Made by a program: the position numbers and the translations under genes. Source: Pseudomonas sp. MN1F (GTDB taxonomy: Bacteria; Pseudomonadota; Gammaproteobacteria; Pseudomonadales; Pseudomonadaceae). Taken from it: 64,000 nt of DNA. This document shows, in pieces, positions 8,870 through 17,345 of this stretch. The stretch spans positions 1 through 64,000 of the forward strand of contig NZ_VZII01000004.1 of assembly GCF_009391885.1 (NCBI RefSeq), given 5' to 3'. Under the pieces are notes generated by a model. The model did no database searches. It was not told the origin of the DNA and worked only from the letters and a program-made list of their open reading frames with translations. Every line of letters starts with the position of its first letter. Position 1 is the first letter of the stretch.

Positions 8870-9789
8870 CAGGGCCTCCGGTAGGTCAGCAGGACGATGC
8901 CGCACACCACCACGGCGCCGCCAATCAATTGCACGCCACTGAGATGCTGGTCGAGCAATGCCCAGCCCAGCAGCAGCGTGGCGATGGGTTCGACGTTCAT
9001 CACCGGCGCGTTCTGCGCCATGTTCAGCTTCGGCACGCAGACGAACAGCAAGGTGAAGGCCACGCCATACAGCACCACCAGGCTGGCCAGCGCCATCCAG
9101 CCGCTGGCGCTGCCAGGCAGCGACAAGCCGGCCGGCATCACGCCGCTGATACCGGCGACCAGCATGCTGGTGAACACGATCAGCAAGGTCAGCAGGCTGC
9201 GCACCGGGCCGCGCACGGCGGCCAGCTTGTGGTCGGTGATCCACAGGGCGCAGGCGAACACACAGGCGGCGCAGAACGCCAGGCTCACACCGATGGCCCA
9301 GTGCGGGTTGGTGTCGTGGTTGTCGCTCAGGTGGCTCGGCACGTCCAGCGCCAGCACCAGGCCGCAGAGGATCAGGCCCATGAACAACACGCTGCGCCCA
9401 GTCGGGCGGGTGCCGCCCAAGGCCCAGGTGAGCAGCGCCAGCAGCATCGGGAAGGTGTTGCCCACCAACAAGGCCAGGGCCACCGGAATGCGCGCCACGG
9501 CCGAATACAGGCACAGGCTCTGGGTGGCAATCAGCAGGCCCAGCAGCAGTTGCCAGCGCCGTGTGCCGGCAGGCAGGCCCAGCGGCTGGCGTTGCCACAG
9601 CACCAGGCTGGCCAGCACCAGCAAGGTGATGCCCGAGCGGCAGAGAATGGCCAGCAGCACGCCGGTGTCGTCGTCGAAGGCGATGCGCGCGGCGATATGG
9701 TTGCCGGCGAACGAACAGGCCAGCAGGGCCAGCAGGGCGATGGCCAGTTTGCGCGGGAAGAGGTTTGCAGCAGAAGAAGGGACAGCCAT
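8869..9789 (-). CDS. EamA/DMT family transporter
   Basis: A 306-residue membrane protein with about ten hydrophobic helices and two EamA repeats (first helix LAIALLALLACSFAGNHIA; second repeat from about residue 150). The drug/metabolite transporter superfamily exports or imports small metabolites; the substrate is unknown. I start it at ATG 9789 (MAVPSSAANLF) since the upstream in-frame extension is encoded by a REP palindrome. It follows the TRAP genes after a REP-containing gap and may be transcribed with the epimerase gene. Confidence 0.8.
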   Translation of the reverse strand: MAVPSSAANLFPRKLAIALLALLACSFAGNHIAARIAFDDDTGVLLAILCRSGITLLVLASLVLWQRQPLGLPAGTRRWQLLLGLLIATQSLCLYSAVARIPVALALLVGNTFPMLLALLTWALGGTRPTGRSVLFMGLILCGLVLALDVPSHLSDNHDTNPHWAIGVSLAFCAACVFACALWITDHKLAAVRGPVRSLLTLLIVFTSMLVAGISGVMPAGLSLPGSASGWMALASLVVLYGVAFTLLFVCVPKLNMAQNAPVMNVEPIATLLLGWALLDQHLSGVQLIGGAVVVCGIVLLTYRRP

Positions 9790-9832
9790 GTGCAGGATCC
9801 GTTTGCATTGAGAACCTGGGGCTGCTTTGCAG

Positions 9833-9935
9833 CCCATCGCAGGCAAGCCAGCTCCCACAGGGGTGTTGCAAGCCCTGAGTCCTGCGCGGTCCCTGTGGGA
9901 GCTGGCTTGCCTGCGATGGGCCGCAAAGCGGCCCC
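9833..9935. repeat. Inverted pair of REP elements plus hairpin
   Basis: Two ~30-bp P. putida-type REP units face each other: CCCATCGCAGGCAAGCCAGC onward (9833-9862) and its reverse complement (9891-9920). A GGCCGCAAAGCGGCC hairpin follows at 9919-9935. They separate the TRAP genes from the EamA gene and could stabilise or end the upstream transcript. Confidence 0.85.
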
Positions 9936-9946
9936 AATTACCAGCG

Positions 9947-11227
9947 TTACAAGACGACGCTCGGCAGCCAAAGGGAGATGGCCGGAATGTAGGTCACCGC
10001 CATCAGCACCATGAACAGCGCCACGTAGAACGGCAGCAGCGCCTTCACCGTGGCCTCGATGCTGACCTTGCCAATCGCCGACCCGACGAACAGCACCGCC
10101 CCCACCGGCGGGGTGATCAGTCCGATCCCCAGGTTGACCAGCATGATCATGCCGAAGTGCACCGGGTCCACGCCGATACCGGTGATCACCGGCAGCAGGA
10201 TCGGGGTGAGGATGAGGATCAGCGGCGCCATGTCCATCACCGTGCCCAGCAGCAGGAGCATGAAGTTGATGCACATCAGGATCACATAGCGGTTGTCCGA
10301 CAGGGTCAGGAACGCCGTGGTGATCTTCGACGGGATCTGCATCAGGGTCATCACGTAGCCGAAGCTGGCGGCGAAACCGATCAGGATCATCACGATCGAG
10401 ATGGTCCTCACCGTGCGGTGCATCAGCTTGGGCAGGTCGCGCCACTTGTAGTCGCGGTAGATGAACATGGTCACGAAGAACGACCACACCACCGCCACCG
10501 CAGCCGACTCGGTCGCGGTGAACACGCCCGACAGGATGCCGCCGAGGATGATCACCATGGCCATCAGGCCCCACAGGGCTTCACCGGCGATCTTCAGCGC
10601 CTGGCGCAGCGGGATCACCTCGCCCTTGGGGTAGTTGCGCTTTTTGGCGAAGATCAGGCACAGGCCCATCATCACCGCGCTCAGCAGCAGCCCGGGCATC
10701 ACCCCGGCCATGAACAGCGACGCGATCGACACCGTGCCACCCGCCGCCAGCGAGTACAGCACCGAGTTGTGGCTGGGCGGGGTCAGCAGCGCTTGCACCG
10801 AGCCGCTGACGGTCACGGCGGTGGAGAACTCGCGGGGGTAGCCCTTGCGCTCCATTTCCGGGATCAGCACCGAGCCCACCGAAGCGGTGTCGGCCACCGA
10901 CGAGCCGGAGATGGCGCCGAAGAAGGTCGACGCGGTGATGTTCACCAGCGAAAGGCCGCCGCGCACGAAGCCCACCAGCACCCCGGCGAACGCCACCAGG
11001 CGCCGTGACATGCCGCCCTCGGCCATGATCGCACCGGCCAGCACGAAGAACGGAATGGCCAGCAGCGAGAACTTGTTAACCCCACTGGCCACCTGGATCA
11101 TCATCGCCTGCAGCGGGATGTCGATGTACCAGGCGCCGATCAGTGCCGACAGGCCCAGGGCATAGGCCACCGGCATGCCCAGCAGGATCAGCGCAATGAA
11201 ACTGCCCAACAGAATGAACGCATCCAT
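9947..11227 (-). CDS. dctM: TRAP transporter large membrane subunit (DctM)
   Basis: A 426-residue, 12-helix membrane subunit of a tripartite ATP-independent periplasmic transporter. It contains family segments such as GSSVADTASVGSVLIPEME and GLITPPVGAVLF. It forms the sodium-driven channel with DctQ and is fed by the periplasmic DctP protein. Its ATG directly abuts the DctQ stop codon. The placement behind uronate dehydrogenase and lactonase genes points to uptake of hexuronates or the derived aldarates. Confidence 0.9.
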   Translation of the reverse strand: MDAFILLGSFIALILLGMPVAYALGLSALIGAWYIDIPLQAMMIQVASGVNKFSLLAIPFFVLAGAIMAEGGMSRRLVAFAGVLVGFVRGGLSLVNITASTFFGAISGSSVADTASVGSVLIPEMERKGYPREFSTAVTVSGSVQALLTPPSHNSVLYSLAAGGTVSIASLFMAGVMPGLLLSAVMMGLCLIFAKKRNYPKGEVIPLRQALKIAGEALWGLMAMVIILGGILSGVFTATESAAVAVVWSFFVTMFIYRDYKWRDLPKLMHRTVRTISIVMILIGFAASFGYVMTLMQIPSKITTAFLTLSDNRYVILMCINFMLLLLGTVMDMAPLILILTPILLPVITGIGVDPVHFGMIMLVNLGIGLITPPVGAVLFVGSAIGKVSIEATVKALLPFYVALFMVLMAVTYIPAISLWLPSVVL

Positions 11228-11755
11228 TTACGCCGCCCCCTCGTTTTCTTCCACCAGGTCGAACCGCACCACCTTGCGCTGGCTCTGGTCGCCCAGCAGG
11301 AGTTTCTCCAGCACGAAGATCAGCGTCAGCACGCCACCGACCGGGATCGGCGCATAGCTCATGCCTACCCGCACGCTGGGCAGCGAGGCCATGTACTGGT
11401 TCCAGGTGGTGACGCACAGCTTGAAGCCGTAGCAGGTCATGAACACGCAGACCCCCACCATCAACAGCTGCGTGAACACCGACACCAGCCGGCGCAGCGG
11501 TTCCGGCAGCCGGTCGGTCACCATCGCCACCGCCATGTGTGCGCCGGCGCGGTAGCTGGCGGCGGCGCCGACGAAGGTGAATACCACCATCAGCATGATG
11601 GCCACCGGCTCCGGCCAGCTGGAGCCGGTGCCGAGCACGTAGCGGGCAAAGATGCCCCAGGGAATGATCAGCGTCATCGCCAGCACCGACAGCCCGGCGA
11701 CCCAGATGCAGGCGCGGTACAGCGTGTCGTTGACGCTCAGGAAAAGCATTTTCAT
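11228..11755 (-). CDS. dctQ: TRAP transporter small membrane subunit (DctQ)
   Basis: A ~175-residue protein with four membrane helices and the DctQ signature region (SWPEPVAIMLMVVFTFVGAA, residues ~40-60). It pairs with DctM in the inner membrane. Several starts are possible: ATG 11761, 11755 or 11749 and non-ATG codons upstream. I prefer 11755 because GGTGA sits 5-6 bases before it. It lies between DctP and DctM in the usual order. Confidence 0.85.
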   Translation of the reverse strand: MKMLFLSVNDTLYRACIWVAGLSVLAMTLIIPWGIFARYVLGTGSSWPEPVAIMLMVVFTFVGAAASYRAGAHMAVAMVTDRLPEPLRRLVSVFTQLLMVGVCVFMTCYGFKLCVTTWNQYMASLPSVRVGMSYAPIPVGGVLTLIFVLEKLLLGDQSQRKVVRFDLVEENEGAA

Positions 11756-11821
11756 AGGCATCACCAAAGCGACAGGGCGACGGGCGTCGCACTGCCGAGG
11801 TCATCTTGAAAGGGGCGGGGG

Positions 11822-12793
11822 TTACTGGACCGCGTCGATACGCTTCATCAGGTCGGCATACTGCGCACCGTACTTCTCGCGTACCGGGGCGGTGGCGTCA
11901 TAGAACGGCTTGGTGTCGACGGCGATGAACTCCACGCCGGCGGCCTTGAGCTTCTCTTCGCTGGCGGCGGACTTGGCATCCCACAGCACGCGCTCTTCCA
12001 TCTGCGCCTCGCGGGCGAGCTTCTTCACCAGCACCTGCTGCTCGGGGGTGAGCTTGTTCCAGGTGGTCTTGGACATCACCACCGGTTCCGGCAGGATCAG
12101 GTGGTTGGTCAGGGTGAAGTACTTGGCGCTCTGGTAGTGGTTGTGTTCGAGCAGGGTCGGCGGGTTGTTCTCGGCGCCGTCGATCACCCCGGTCTGCAGG
12201 GCGCTGAAGATTTCGCCGGTGTCCATGGCGATGCCATTGCCGCCCATGGCGTTCATCATGTCGATGAACAGCGGGTTGCCCTGCACGCGAATCTTCATGC
12301 CCTTGAGGTCAGCGAGGCTGCGCACCGGCTTCTTGGTGTAGAGGCTGCGCGAGCCGCCATCCATCCACGCCAGCGCCACCAGGTTGAATTCGGAGTGGGT
12401 GATCTTGTCGAGGATCTCCTGGCCGATCTCGCCGTCGATGACCTTGCGCATGTGCTCATGGTCACGGAACACGAACGGCATGTTGAACACGTTCACGTCC
12501 GGCACGACCGGGCCGACGATACCGAGGCTGACGCGGGTCATCTGCACCGCACCGATCTGCGCCTGCTCGATCACTTCCTTCTCCGAGCCGAGCACGCCGC
12601 CGGGGAACATCTTGAAGGTGATTTCGCCATTGCTGGCCTGTTCGAGCTTCTTGCCCATGTTCTGTTCGGCGACCACGGTCGGGTAGCCGGCCGGGTGGAT
12701 CTCGGCGAACTTGATGTCGAGTGCCGAAGCTGGCATCGACAGGCTGAAAGCGAACGGGAGTACGGCAAGAAGCAGCTTGCGTTTGAAGGTCAT
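11822..12793 (-). CDS. dctP: TRAP transporter periplasmic solute-binding protein (DctP)
   Basis: A 323-residue periplasmic receptor with a signal peptide (about residues 1-24, cleavage near PASA-LD). Family features include KFAEIHPAGYPTV, the ligand-binding arginine in KGMKIRVQGNP (about 150) and the FSALQTGVIDGAENNP loop (about 195). These fit DctP proteins that bind organic acids; in this locus hexuronate is the likely ligand. It follows the lactonase gene by 65 bases on the same strand. Confidence 0.9.
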   Translation of the reverse strand: MTFKRKLLLAVLPFAFSLSMPASALDIKFAEIHPAGYPTVVAEQNMGKKLEQASNGEITFKMFPGGVLGSEKEVIEQAQIGAVQMTRVSLGIVGPVVPDVNVFNMPFVFRDHEHMRKVIDGEIGQEILDKITHSEFNLVALAWMDGGSRSLYTKKPVRSLADLKGMKIRVQGNPLFIDMMNAMGGNGIAMDTGEIFSALQTGVIDGAENNPPTLLEHNHYQSAKYFTLTNHLILPEPVVMSKTTWNKLTPEQQVLVKKLAREAQMEERVLWDAKSAASEEKLKAAGVEFIAVDTKPFYDATAPVREKYGAQYADLMKRIDAVQ

Positions 12794-12858
12794 GGTGAAA
12801 CTCCGTGGTTTTTATTATCTGGTTTCGCGCGTGAGTGTCGGGTGCTGCAATGTCGTGT

Positions 12859-13734
12859 TCAGCCGCGCCAGGCAGGTTCCTCCAGGCCCTGGACGCCGGG
12901 GCGCAGGGCGAACACGCCACCGGCCAGGGGCTGGTCGCTGAGGTCGCTGCCTGCAGGGCGGATCGAAGTGACGAACAAGGTGTCGAGGTTGGCGCCGCCA
13001 AAGGCGCACATCGCCGGCTTCTTCACCGGCACGCTGAGCGAGCGGTCGAGGCGCCCGTCAGGGGTGAAACGGTGGATCTGCCCGGCGTCGTTGCCGCAGA
13101 TCCAGTAGCAGCCGTCGGCATCGATGGCAGCGCCGTCGGGGCGGCCGGGGAAGGCGCGCATGTCGACGAACAGCCGCTGGTTGTGCGGGGTGCCGCTGTC
13201 GATGTCGTAATCGAAGGCCCAGATCTTCTGCACGTTGGGGTGCGAGTCGGACAAGTACATGCGCGAGCCGTCCGGGCTGAAGGCCAGGCCGTTGGGCACG
13301 ATCATGTCCTTGAGCTGCCGGTGCAGCCGGCCCTCGCCGTCGACCCGGTACAGCGCGCCGACGTGGGCGCCTTGCTGCATATCCATGAGCATGCTGCCGG
13401 CCCAAAAGCGGCCTTGGCGGTCGCAGCGGCCATCGTTGAAGCGCATGCCTGGTTGTGGGTGTTCGACCGCAGCGAACAGGCGGCTGTCGAGGCTGCCGTC
13501 AGCCCCGGCCTGCAACTGGAAGATGCCGCTTTCCATGCCGGCGAGCCAACCCCGTTCAGTGCGGGCGATGCAGGCGAGTATCTCGTCCCCCTGCCACACC
13601 TGATGGGCGCCGTCCTGCCAGCGGTGCAGCTGACGGGCCGGGATGTCGACCCAGTACAGGGCCTGTTCGCTGGGGTGCCACACCGGGCTTTCACCGGTGC
13701 CATTGCGGGCGTCGACGATCAGTTCGCAATGCAT
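12859..13734 (-). CDS. SMP-30/gluconolactonase family lactonase
   Basis: A 291-residue six-bladed beta-propeller lactonase. Metal-site pieces are ESPVWHP near the start (E ligand), RFNDGRCD, VPNGLAFSPDG (N ligand) and RPDGAAIDADG (D ligand). It would hydrolyse the aldaro-lactone made by uronate dehydrogenase to galactarate or glucarate. It lies 26 bases downstream of uronate dehydrogenase on the same strand, which supports this role. Confidence 0.88.
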   Translation of the reverse strand: MHCELIVDARNGTGESPVWHPSEQALYWVDIPARQLHRWQDGAHQVWQGDEILACIARTERGWLAGMESGIFQLQAGADGSLDSRLFAAVEHPQPGMRFNDGRCDRQGRFWAGSMLMDMQQGAHVGALYRVDGEGRLHRQLKDMIVPNGLAFSPDGSRMYLSDSHPNVQKIWAFDYDIDSGTPHNQRLFVDMRAFPGRPDGAAIDADGCYWICGNDAGQIHRFTPDGRLDRSLSVPVKKPAMCAFGGANLDTLFVTSIRPAGSDLSDQPLAGGVFALRPGVQGLEEPAWRG

Positions 13735-13760
13735 GCTGGAGCCTCCTGGCAGGGCGCGGA

Positions 13761-14567
13761 TCAGCTGAATGGGCCGGCAGCGACGAAGGCGCCACCCTGG
13801 TAGACCATGCTCGGGTCGTCGGCGGCGGGTGCCGGTTTGGCCTCTACCGCAGCGCGGAACACTTCCGAGCTGTCCTTGGGCTGGTAGCCCAGGTGTTCGG
13901 CGTAGCGGTTGTCCCACCAGACGGTACGGTTGTCGGATGCGCCGTAGACCACGGTGTGGCCGACATCGGCGGTGAACAGGCCGCGCTCGATCAGCTGGGT
14001 GAGGTCGTCGTAGCTCAGCCAGGTGCTGAGCATGCGCGGGTTCTGTGGTTGTTCGAACGAGGAGCCGATACGGATGCTGACGGTCTCGATGCCGTAGCGG
14101 TCGAAGTAGAAGCTGGCGACATCCTCGCCGTAGCACTTGGACAGGCCGTAGTAGCTGTCGGGCCGGCGCAGGGCATGGGCGTCGATCGTCTGGCCCTGGC
14201 GGTAGAAGCCGATCACATGGTTGGAGCTGGCGAAGATGATGCGCTTGACCCCGTGCTGGCGTGCGGCTTCGTAGATGTGGAATACGCCACAGATGTTGGG
14301 GCCGAGGATGTCCTCGAAAGAATGCTCGGTGGACACGCCACCGAAGTGGACGATGGCGTCGACGCCTTCGACCAGAGCATGGACCGCAGCCTTGTCGGCC
14401 AGGTCGCAAGGGATGACTTCTTCATGGGGGCCGGTGGCAGGGGCCATCGGCGCGATGTCGGAAAGGCGCAGGACTTCGGCGCAGCCGGTGAGGCGTTGGC
14501 GAAGCACCTTGCCCAGGCCGCCTGCGGCTCCGGTGAGCAGCAGGCGCTTGAAGGGGGTGGTGGTCAT
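13761..14567 (-). CDS. udh: Uronate dehydrogenase
   Basis: A 268-residue extended short-chain dehydrogenase that oxidises D-galacturonate or D-glucuronate with NAD+ to the aldaro-lactone. It has the nucleotide-binding TGAAGGLG (residues 12-19), FGGVS, FASSNHVIGFY and the catalytic YxxxK in SYYGLSK (about 136-140). It closely matches the characterised P. putida Udh as I remember it. It leads the minus-strand operon udh-lactonase-dctPQM, and a GTTGT-type operator lies 27-39 bases before its start. Confidence 0.93.
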   Translation of the reverse strand: MTTTPFKRLLLTGAAGGLGKVLRQRLTGCAEVLRLSDIAPMAPATGPHEEVIPCDLADKAAVHALVEGVDAIVHFGGVSTEHSFEDILGPNICGVFHIYEAARQHGVKRIIFASSNHVIGFYRQGQTIDAHALRRPDSYYGLSKCYGEDVASFYFDRYGIETVSIRIGSSFEQPQNPRMLSTWLSYDDLTQLIERGLFTADVGHTVVYGASDNRTVWWDNRYAEHLGYQPKDSSEVFRAAVEAKPAPAADDPSMVYQGGAFVAAGPFS

Positions 14568-14593
14568 GGCGGCTCTACTTGTGATTGTTGTAA

Positions 14594-14606
14594 GTTGTCG
14601 TATGAC
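14594..14606. promoter_or_regulatory. Putative GntR/FadR-type operator before udh
   Basis: GTTGTCGTATGAC differs at two positions from the perfect palindrome before the porin gene (GTTGTCGTACAAC at 16056). It lies just upstream of udh, where a repressor would block transcription of the operon. Confidence 0.65.
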
Positions 14607-14673
14607 TTTGCTGATTATCGGCAGCGCTTTCCGAGGTTGTCAATGCTGTTTGCGTGGGATTCTCCGGCCTCAT

Positions 14674-14769
14674 CGCGGCTAAAGCCGCTCCTACAGGTAC
14701 AGCGTTGCCTTCAGGTGCCACGCGGGCCTTGAGGAGCGGCTTTAGCCGCGAACACGGGCCAAGCCCGTG
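14674..14769. repeat. Inverted REP pair and terminator-like hairpin between udh and porin
   Basis: CGCGGCTAAAGCCGCTCC (14674-14691) and its reverse complement (14733-14750) form a large stem of the REP type. A second hairpin CACGGGCC-AA-GCCCGTG sits at 14753-14769, directly after the porin stop on the minus strand, and is a plausible porin transcript end. Confidence 0.8.
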
Positions 14770-14777
14770 CCATGCGA

Positions 14778-16022
14778 TCACAACAACGACAGCGGATAGT
14801 TGAAGATCAACCGGTTCTCATCGAACTCGTTGTTGCTGTAGTCACGACGAATGCTCGAGTTGCGCCATTTCACGCTCAGGTCCTTGAACGGCCCGCTCTG
14901 GATCACATACGCCAGCTCCGACTCGCGCACCCATTCTTTGCCATCGGTCACCGCCCCGGTACGCACATCGTGGCCACTGATATAGCGGTTCATCAGGGTC
15001 AGCCCCGGCACCCCGAGCGTCACGAAGTTGAAGTCATGGCGCACCTGCCACGAGCGCTCCTCGGCATTGTCGAAACTGGAGTTGTAGCTGTCATTGGCCA
15101 GGGTCCCGCCGCTGGTGCCGTTGACCCGCATCCAGGTGTCGCCATCGACTTTCTGCAGCCCGACCCAGAAGGTGTTGCCGCCGTACTTGGCCGAGAACAT
15201 CCCCGAATAGGTCTTGTTGTCCAGCTTGCCGGCGCGTTCCGAACCGTCCTCGCCACCGTGGAAGTAGCCCAGGTTGGCGCCGAGGGTCCAGTCGCCCAGC
15301 GGCTGGCTGTGGCTCAGTTGCAGGTACTGCTGCTCGTAGACATCCTTGAGCACCGCGTTCCACAGCCCGACCAGGGTGCGGTCCTGGTTGAACTTGTACT
15401 CACCACCGACGAAATTGAAGCGGTCCGACAGGCCGCGGCCGTAGCTCATGTCTTCCATGCTCGCGTCGTTGCGCGGGCTGTTGCCGCGGAACTGGCCGCC
15501 GTACAGGGTCAGCCCGGCAATTTCGCTGGAGGTCACCTGGCCGCCGCGGAAGGTCTGCGGCAGCGAGCGGCCATCGTCAGAGCGCAGGATCGGCAGCACT
15601 GGCATCCATTCGCCGATCTTCAGTTCGGTCTTGGAGATACGCGCCTTGCCCGCCACTGCCAGGCGCCCGTAGTCATCCGCCGGCCGTCCGTCATCATGAC
15701 GTGGCAACAGCCCGGTGCCATAGGTGCCGCCACCGCCATCGAGCTTCACCGACCACAGCCCCAGCACGTCCGCGCCAAACCCCACCGGCCCCTCGGTGAA
15801 GCCCGAACGGGCATCGAGAATGAAGCTCTGGGTCCACTCTTCGGCCTTGCTCTGCGGGTTGCTGGGGTTGGTGAAGTTACGGTTGATGTAGAAGTTGCGC
15901 AGGCCCAGCACGGCCTTGCTGTCTTCGATGAAGCCTTGGGCGAGGCTGATCCCCGGCATGCCGCCGAGCAGGCTGGCGCCGATCAGCGCAAAGGGAAGGG
16001 ATGTCTGGCAGATTTTCGACAT
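14778..16022 (-). CDS. OprD-family outer-membrane porin
   Basis: A 414-residue porin with a signal peptide (residues ~1-29, ending LAQG) and OprD-type landmarks: GFIEDSKAVLGLRNFYINRN at the start of the mature protein, an EEWTQSFILDARSGFTEGPVG block, and an aromatic-residue strand at the C-terminus (RLIFNYPLSLL). It forms a substrate-specific channel in the outer membrane, probably for hexuronates given its neighbours and the shared operator. It has its own promoter region, separate from udh. Confidence 0.88.
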   Translation of the reverse strand: MSKICQTSLPFALIGASLLGGMPGISLAQGFIEDSKAVLGLRNFYINRNFTNPSNPQSKAEEWTQSFILDARSGFTEGPVGFGADVLGLWSVKLDGGGGTYGTGLLPRHDDGRPADDYGRLAVAGKARISKTELKIGEWMPVLPILRSDDGRSLPQTFRGGQVTSSEIAGLTLYGGQFRGNSPRNDASMEDMSYGRGLSDRFNFVGGEYKFNQDRTLVGLWNAVLKDVYEQQYLQLSHSQPLGDWTLGANLGYFHGGEDGSERAGKLDNKTYSGMFSAKYGGNTFWVGLQKVDGDTWMRVNGTSGGTLANDSYNSSFDNAEERSWQVRHDFNFVTLGVPGLTLMNRYISGHDVRTGAVTDGKEWVRESELAYVIQSGPFKDLSVKWRNSSIRRDYSNNEFDENRLIFNYPLSLL

Positions 16023-16055
16023 GGGATGGGTCCGCTGATATTGTTTTTGTTATGT

Positions 16056-16068
16056 GTTGTCGTACAAC
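16056..16068. promoter_or_regulatory. Putative GntR/FadR-type operator before the porin gene
   Basis: GTTGTCGTACAAC is a perfect palindrome of GTTGT and ACAAC around a 3-base centre, 34 bases before the porin start. It is the best copy of the motif shared by the three uronate promoters. Confidence 0.7.
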
Positions 16069-16431
16069 TGCGGCGATTTTTATCAAGCCGAAAATCAACT
16101 GTCAACGCTTTGAAGATCAATAAATTCGAGCCGTCAAGTGAAAACTCATCGGCGATGGCTCTAGCTCAAGGACTTGGATGAATTTAAAGTCATACTATGA
16201 CAGCGGGCACATGGATGGCCGCTGGCGCCTTTTTTTCGTTAACTGCTTCGGCTATGCAGAGCCTCGTGCCTAGCGCCTCACCCAGCGGTAGCGCGCTTGC
16301 CCGTGAACACCGGCGGAGTTGGTGCCATGAAGGCCCATCATTCCTAGGGTTCTTAAAGACGGACAGCAGTTGCGCAATGGCTAAGATAAGTGCATTGTAA
16401 TGACGAATGTCTTTACCTGGAGGGTCGTCCC
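16069..16431. other. Gene-free spacer with a REP-like copy
   Basis: I see no convincing gene here. It contains a REP-like unit at 16295-16326, which is 28/32 identical to the reverse complement of 17464-17495. Just before relB there is TTGTAATGAC (about 16396-16405), which resembles the relO repeats bound by RelB in E. coli; that match is weak evidence on its own. Confidence 0.55.
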
Positions 16432-16671
16432 ATGGCGTCCATCAATATCCGCGTCGATGACGAACTCAAAGCCCGCGCTTACCAGGAACTAGAACGGCTG
16501 GGCGTAACCCCTTCCGAACTCATGCGCCAGGCGCTGCAATACGTGGCCGAACGAGGCAAGCTACCTTTTCGACCCGTCCTGATGACTGAGGAAGACGAAG
16601 ACCTGATCGCGATTGTGAGGGAGCGACTTGCCTCCCCGCAGCGCGTGAGGGTCCAACTGGATGACCTATAG
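16432..16671 (+). CDS. relB: RelB/DinJ family antitoxin
   Basis: A 79-residue protein with an N-terminal ribbon-helix-helix DNA-binding region (MASINIRVDDELKARAY with LGVTPSELMRQALQYVA) and an acidic, flexible C-terminus (MTEEDEDLIAIV) that would wrap the toxin. GGAGGG sits 7 bases before ATG 16432, which decides the start. It overlaps relE by 11 bases, as expected for a coupled toxin-antitoxin pair. It likely represses its own promoter. Confidence 0.9.
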   Translation: MASINIRVDDELKARAYQELERLGVTPSELMRQALQYVAERGKLPFRPVLMTEEDEDLIAIVRERLASPQRVRVQLDDL

Positions 16672-16945
16672 TCTCGACTTCGATTCACGTGCGTTGAAAG
16701 AATGGAAGAAGCTGGGGGATACGGTTCGTCAGCAGTTCAAGAAGAAGCTGGCCGAGGTTCTGCTGAACCCGCGAGTGGAGGCCAACCGGCTTGGCTCGTT
16801 GCCCGATTGCTACAAGATAAAACTTCGCAGCAGTGGCTACCGCTTGGTCTATCAGGTCATTGATCAAGAGGTGGTGGTGTTTGTGGTGGCCGTTGATCGT
16901 CGCGAGCGCGATCAGGTTTATCGGAAGGCGGCCGAGCGATTGTAG
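16661..16945 (+). CDS. relE: RelE family mRNA interferase toxin
   Basis: A 94-residue toxin that would cleave mRNA in the ribosomal A site. It is very close to E. coli RelE along its length as I recall it: LDFDSRALKEWKKLG, then CYKIKLRSSGYRLVYQV with the conserved Lys/Lys/Arg, then VDRRERDQVYRKA with the late Arg and Tyr. All key basic residues and the final Tyr appear present, so it looks intact. It overlaps relB. Confidence 0.93.
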   Translation: MTYSLDFDSRALKEWKKLGDTVRQQFKKKLAEVLLNPRVEANRLGSLPDCYKIKLRSSGYRLVYQVIDQEVVVFVVAVDRRERDQVYRKAAERL

Positions 16946-17033
16946 TGACCCTTTCAACTGCTTTTCGCCCTTGAGTTCATTCCGCTCAGACTCCTCTACT
17001 GCACGCCTTTCAGGTTCGACTCTGCCGCCTCGA

Positions 17034-17336
17034 TCAGAAGTCTTTCTCGGTCACCGATTTGAGACGCACCCTGTGTTCAGTTGCGAATGAAGCAGGGGAA
17101 GACATCGGCACGTCCTGGAATACCTCGTCGAGCAAGCCCAAGTGCCAGAGCGCGATCATGTAGCTACGCATCTCCACGGTCGGCGTTCCTGCCTCAATTT
17201 TGGCAAGCGTGGTGATGGACAATCCGGACTGAGCGGCAAGGTCTTTCTGGCGAATTTTTCGTTCAAGGCGCCTGGTTTTGGCCAGATGCCCTATTTTCAT
17301 TAGCCTGTCGGCGCATGCCAAGGGAAAAACGTTCAT
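17034..17336 (-). CDS. XRE-family (HipB-like) transcriptional regulator
   Basis: A 100-residue protein with an XRE helix-turn-helix at about residues 13-70 (RQKDLAAQSGLSITTLAKIE). The form resembles antitoxin-type regulators such as HipB. A later ATG at 17300 (MKIGHLAK) would begin right at the domain and is also possible. No partner toxin gene lies beside it: relE is convergent on one side and REP DNA lies on the other. Two near-identical palindromes upstream probably serve for self-repression. Confidence 0.78.
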   Translation of the reverse strand: MNVFPLACADRLMKIGHLAKTRRLERKIRQKDLAAQSGLSITTLAKIEAGTPTVEMRSYMIALWHLGLLDEVFQDVPMSSPASFATEHRVRLKSVTEKDF

Positions 17337-17345
17337 TTTAAGACC

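Noticed and set aside
8869..9937. A fused EamA-epimerase reading frame in one continuous minus-strand open frame
   Set aside because: The epimerase frame is open through the EamA gene by chance; the EamA protein is read in a different frame and the epimerase has its own ATG overlapping the EamA stop.
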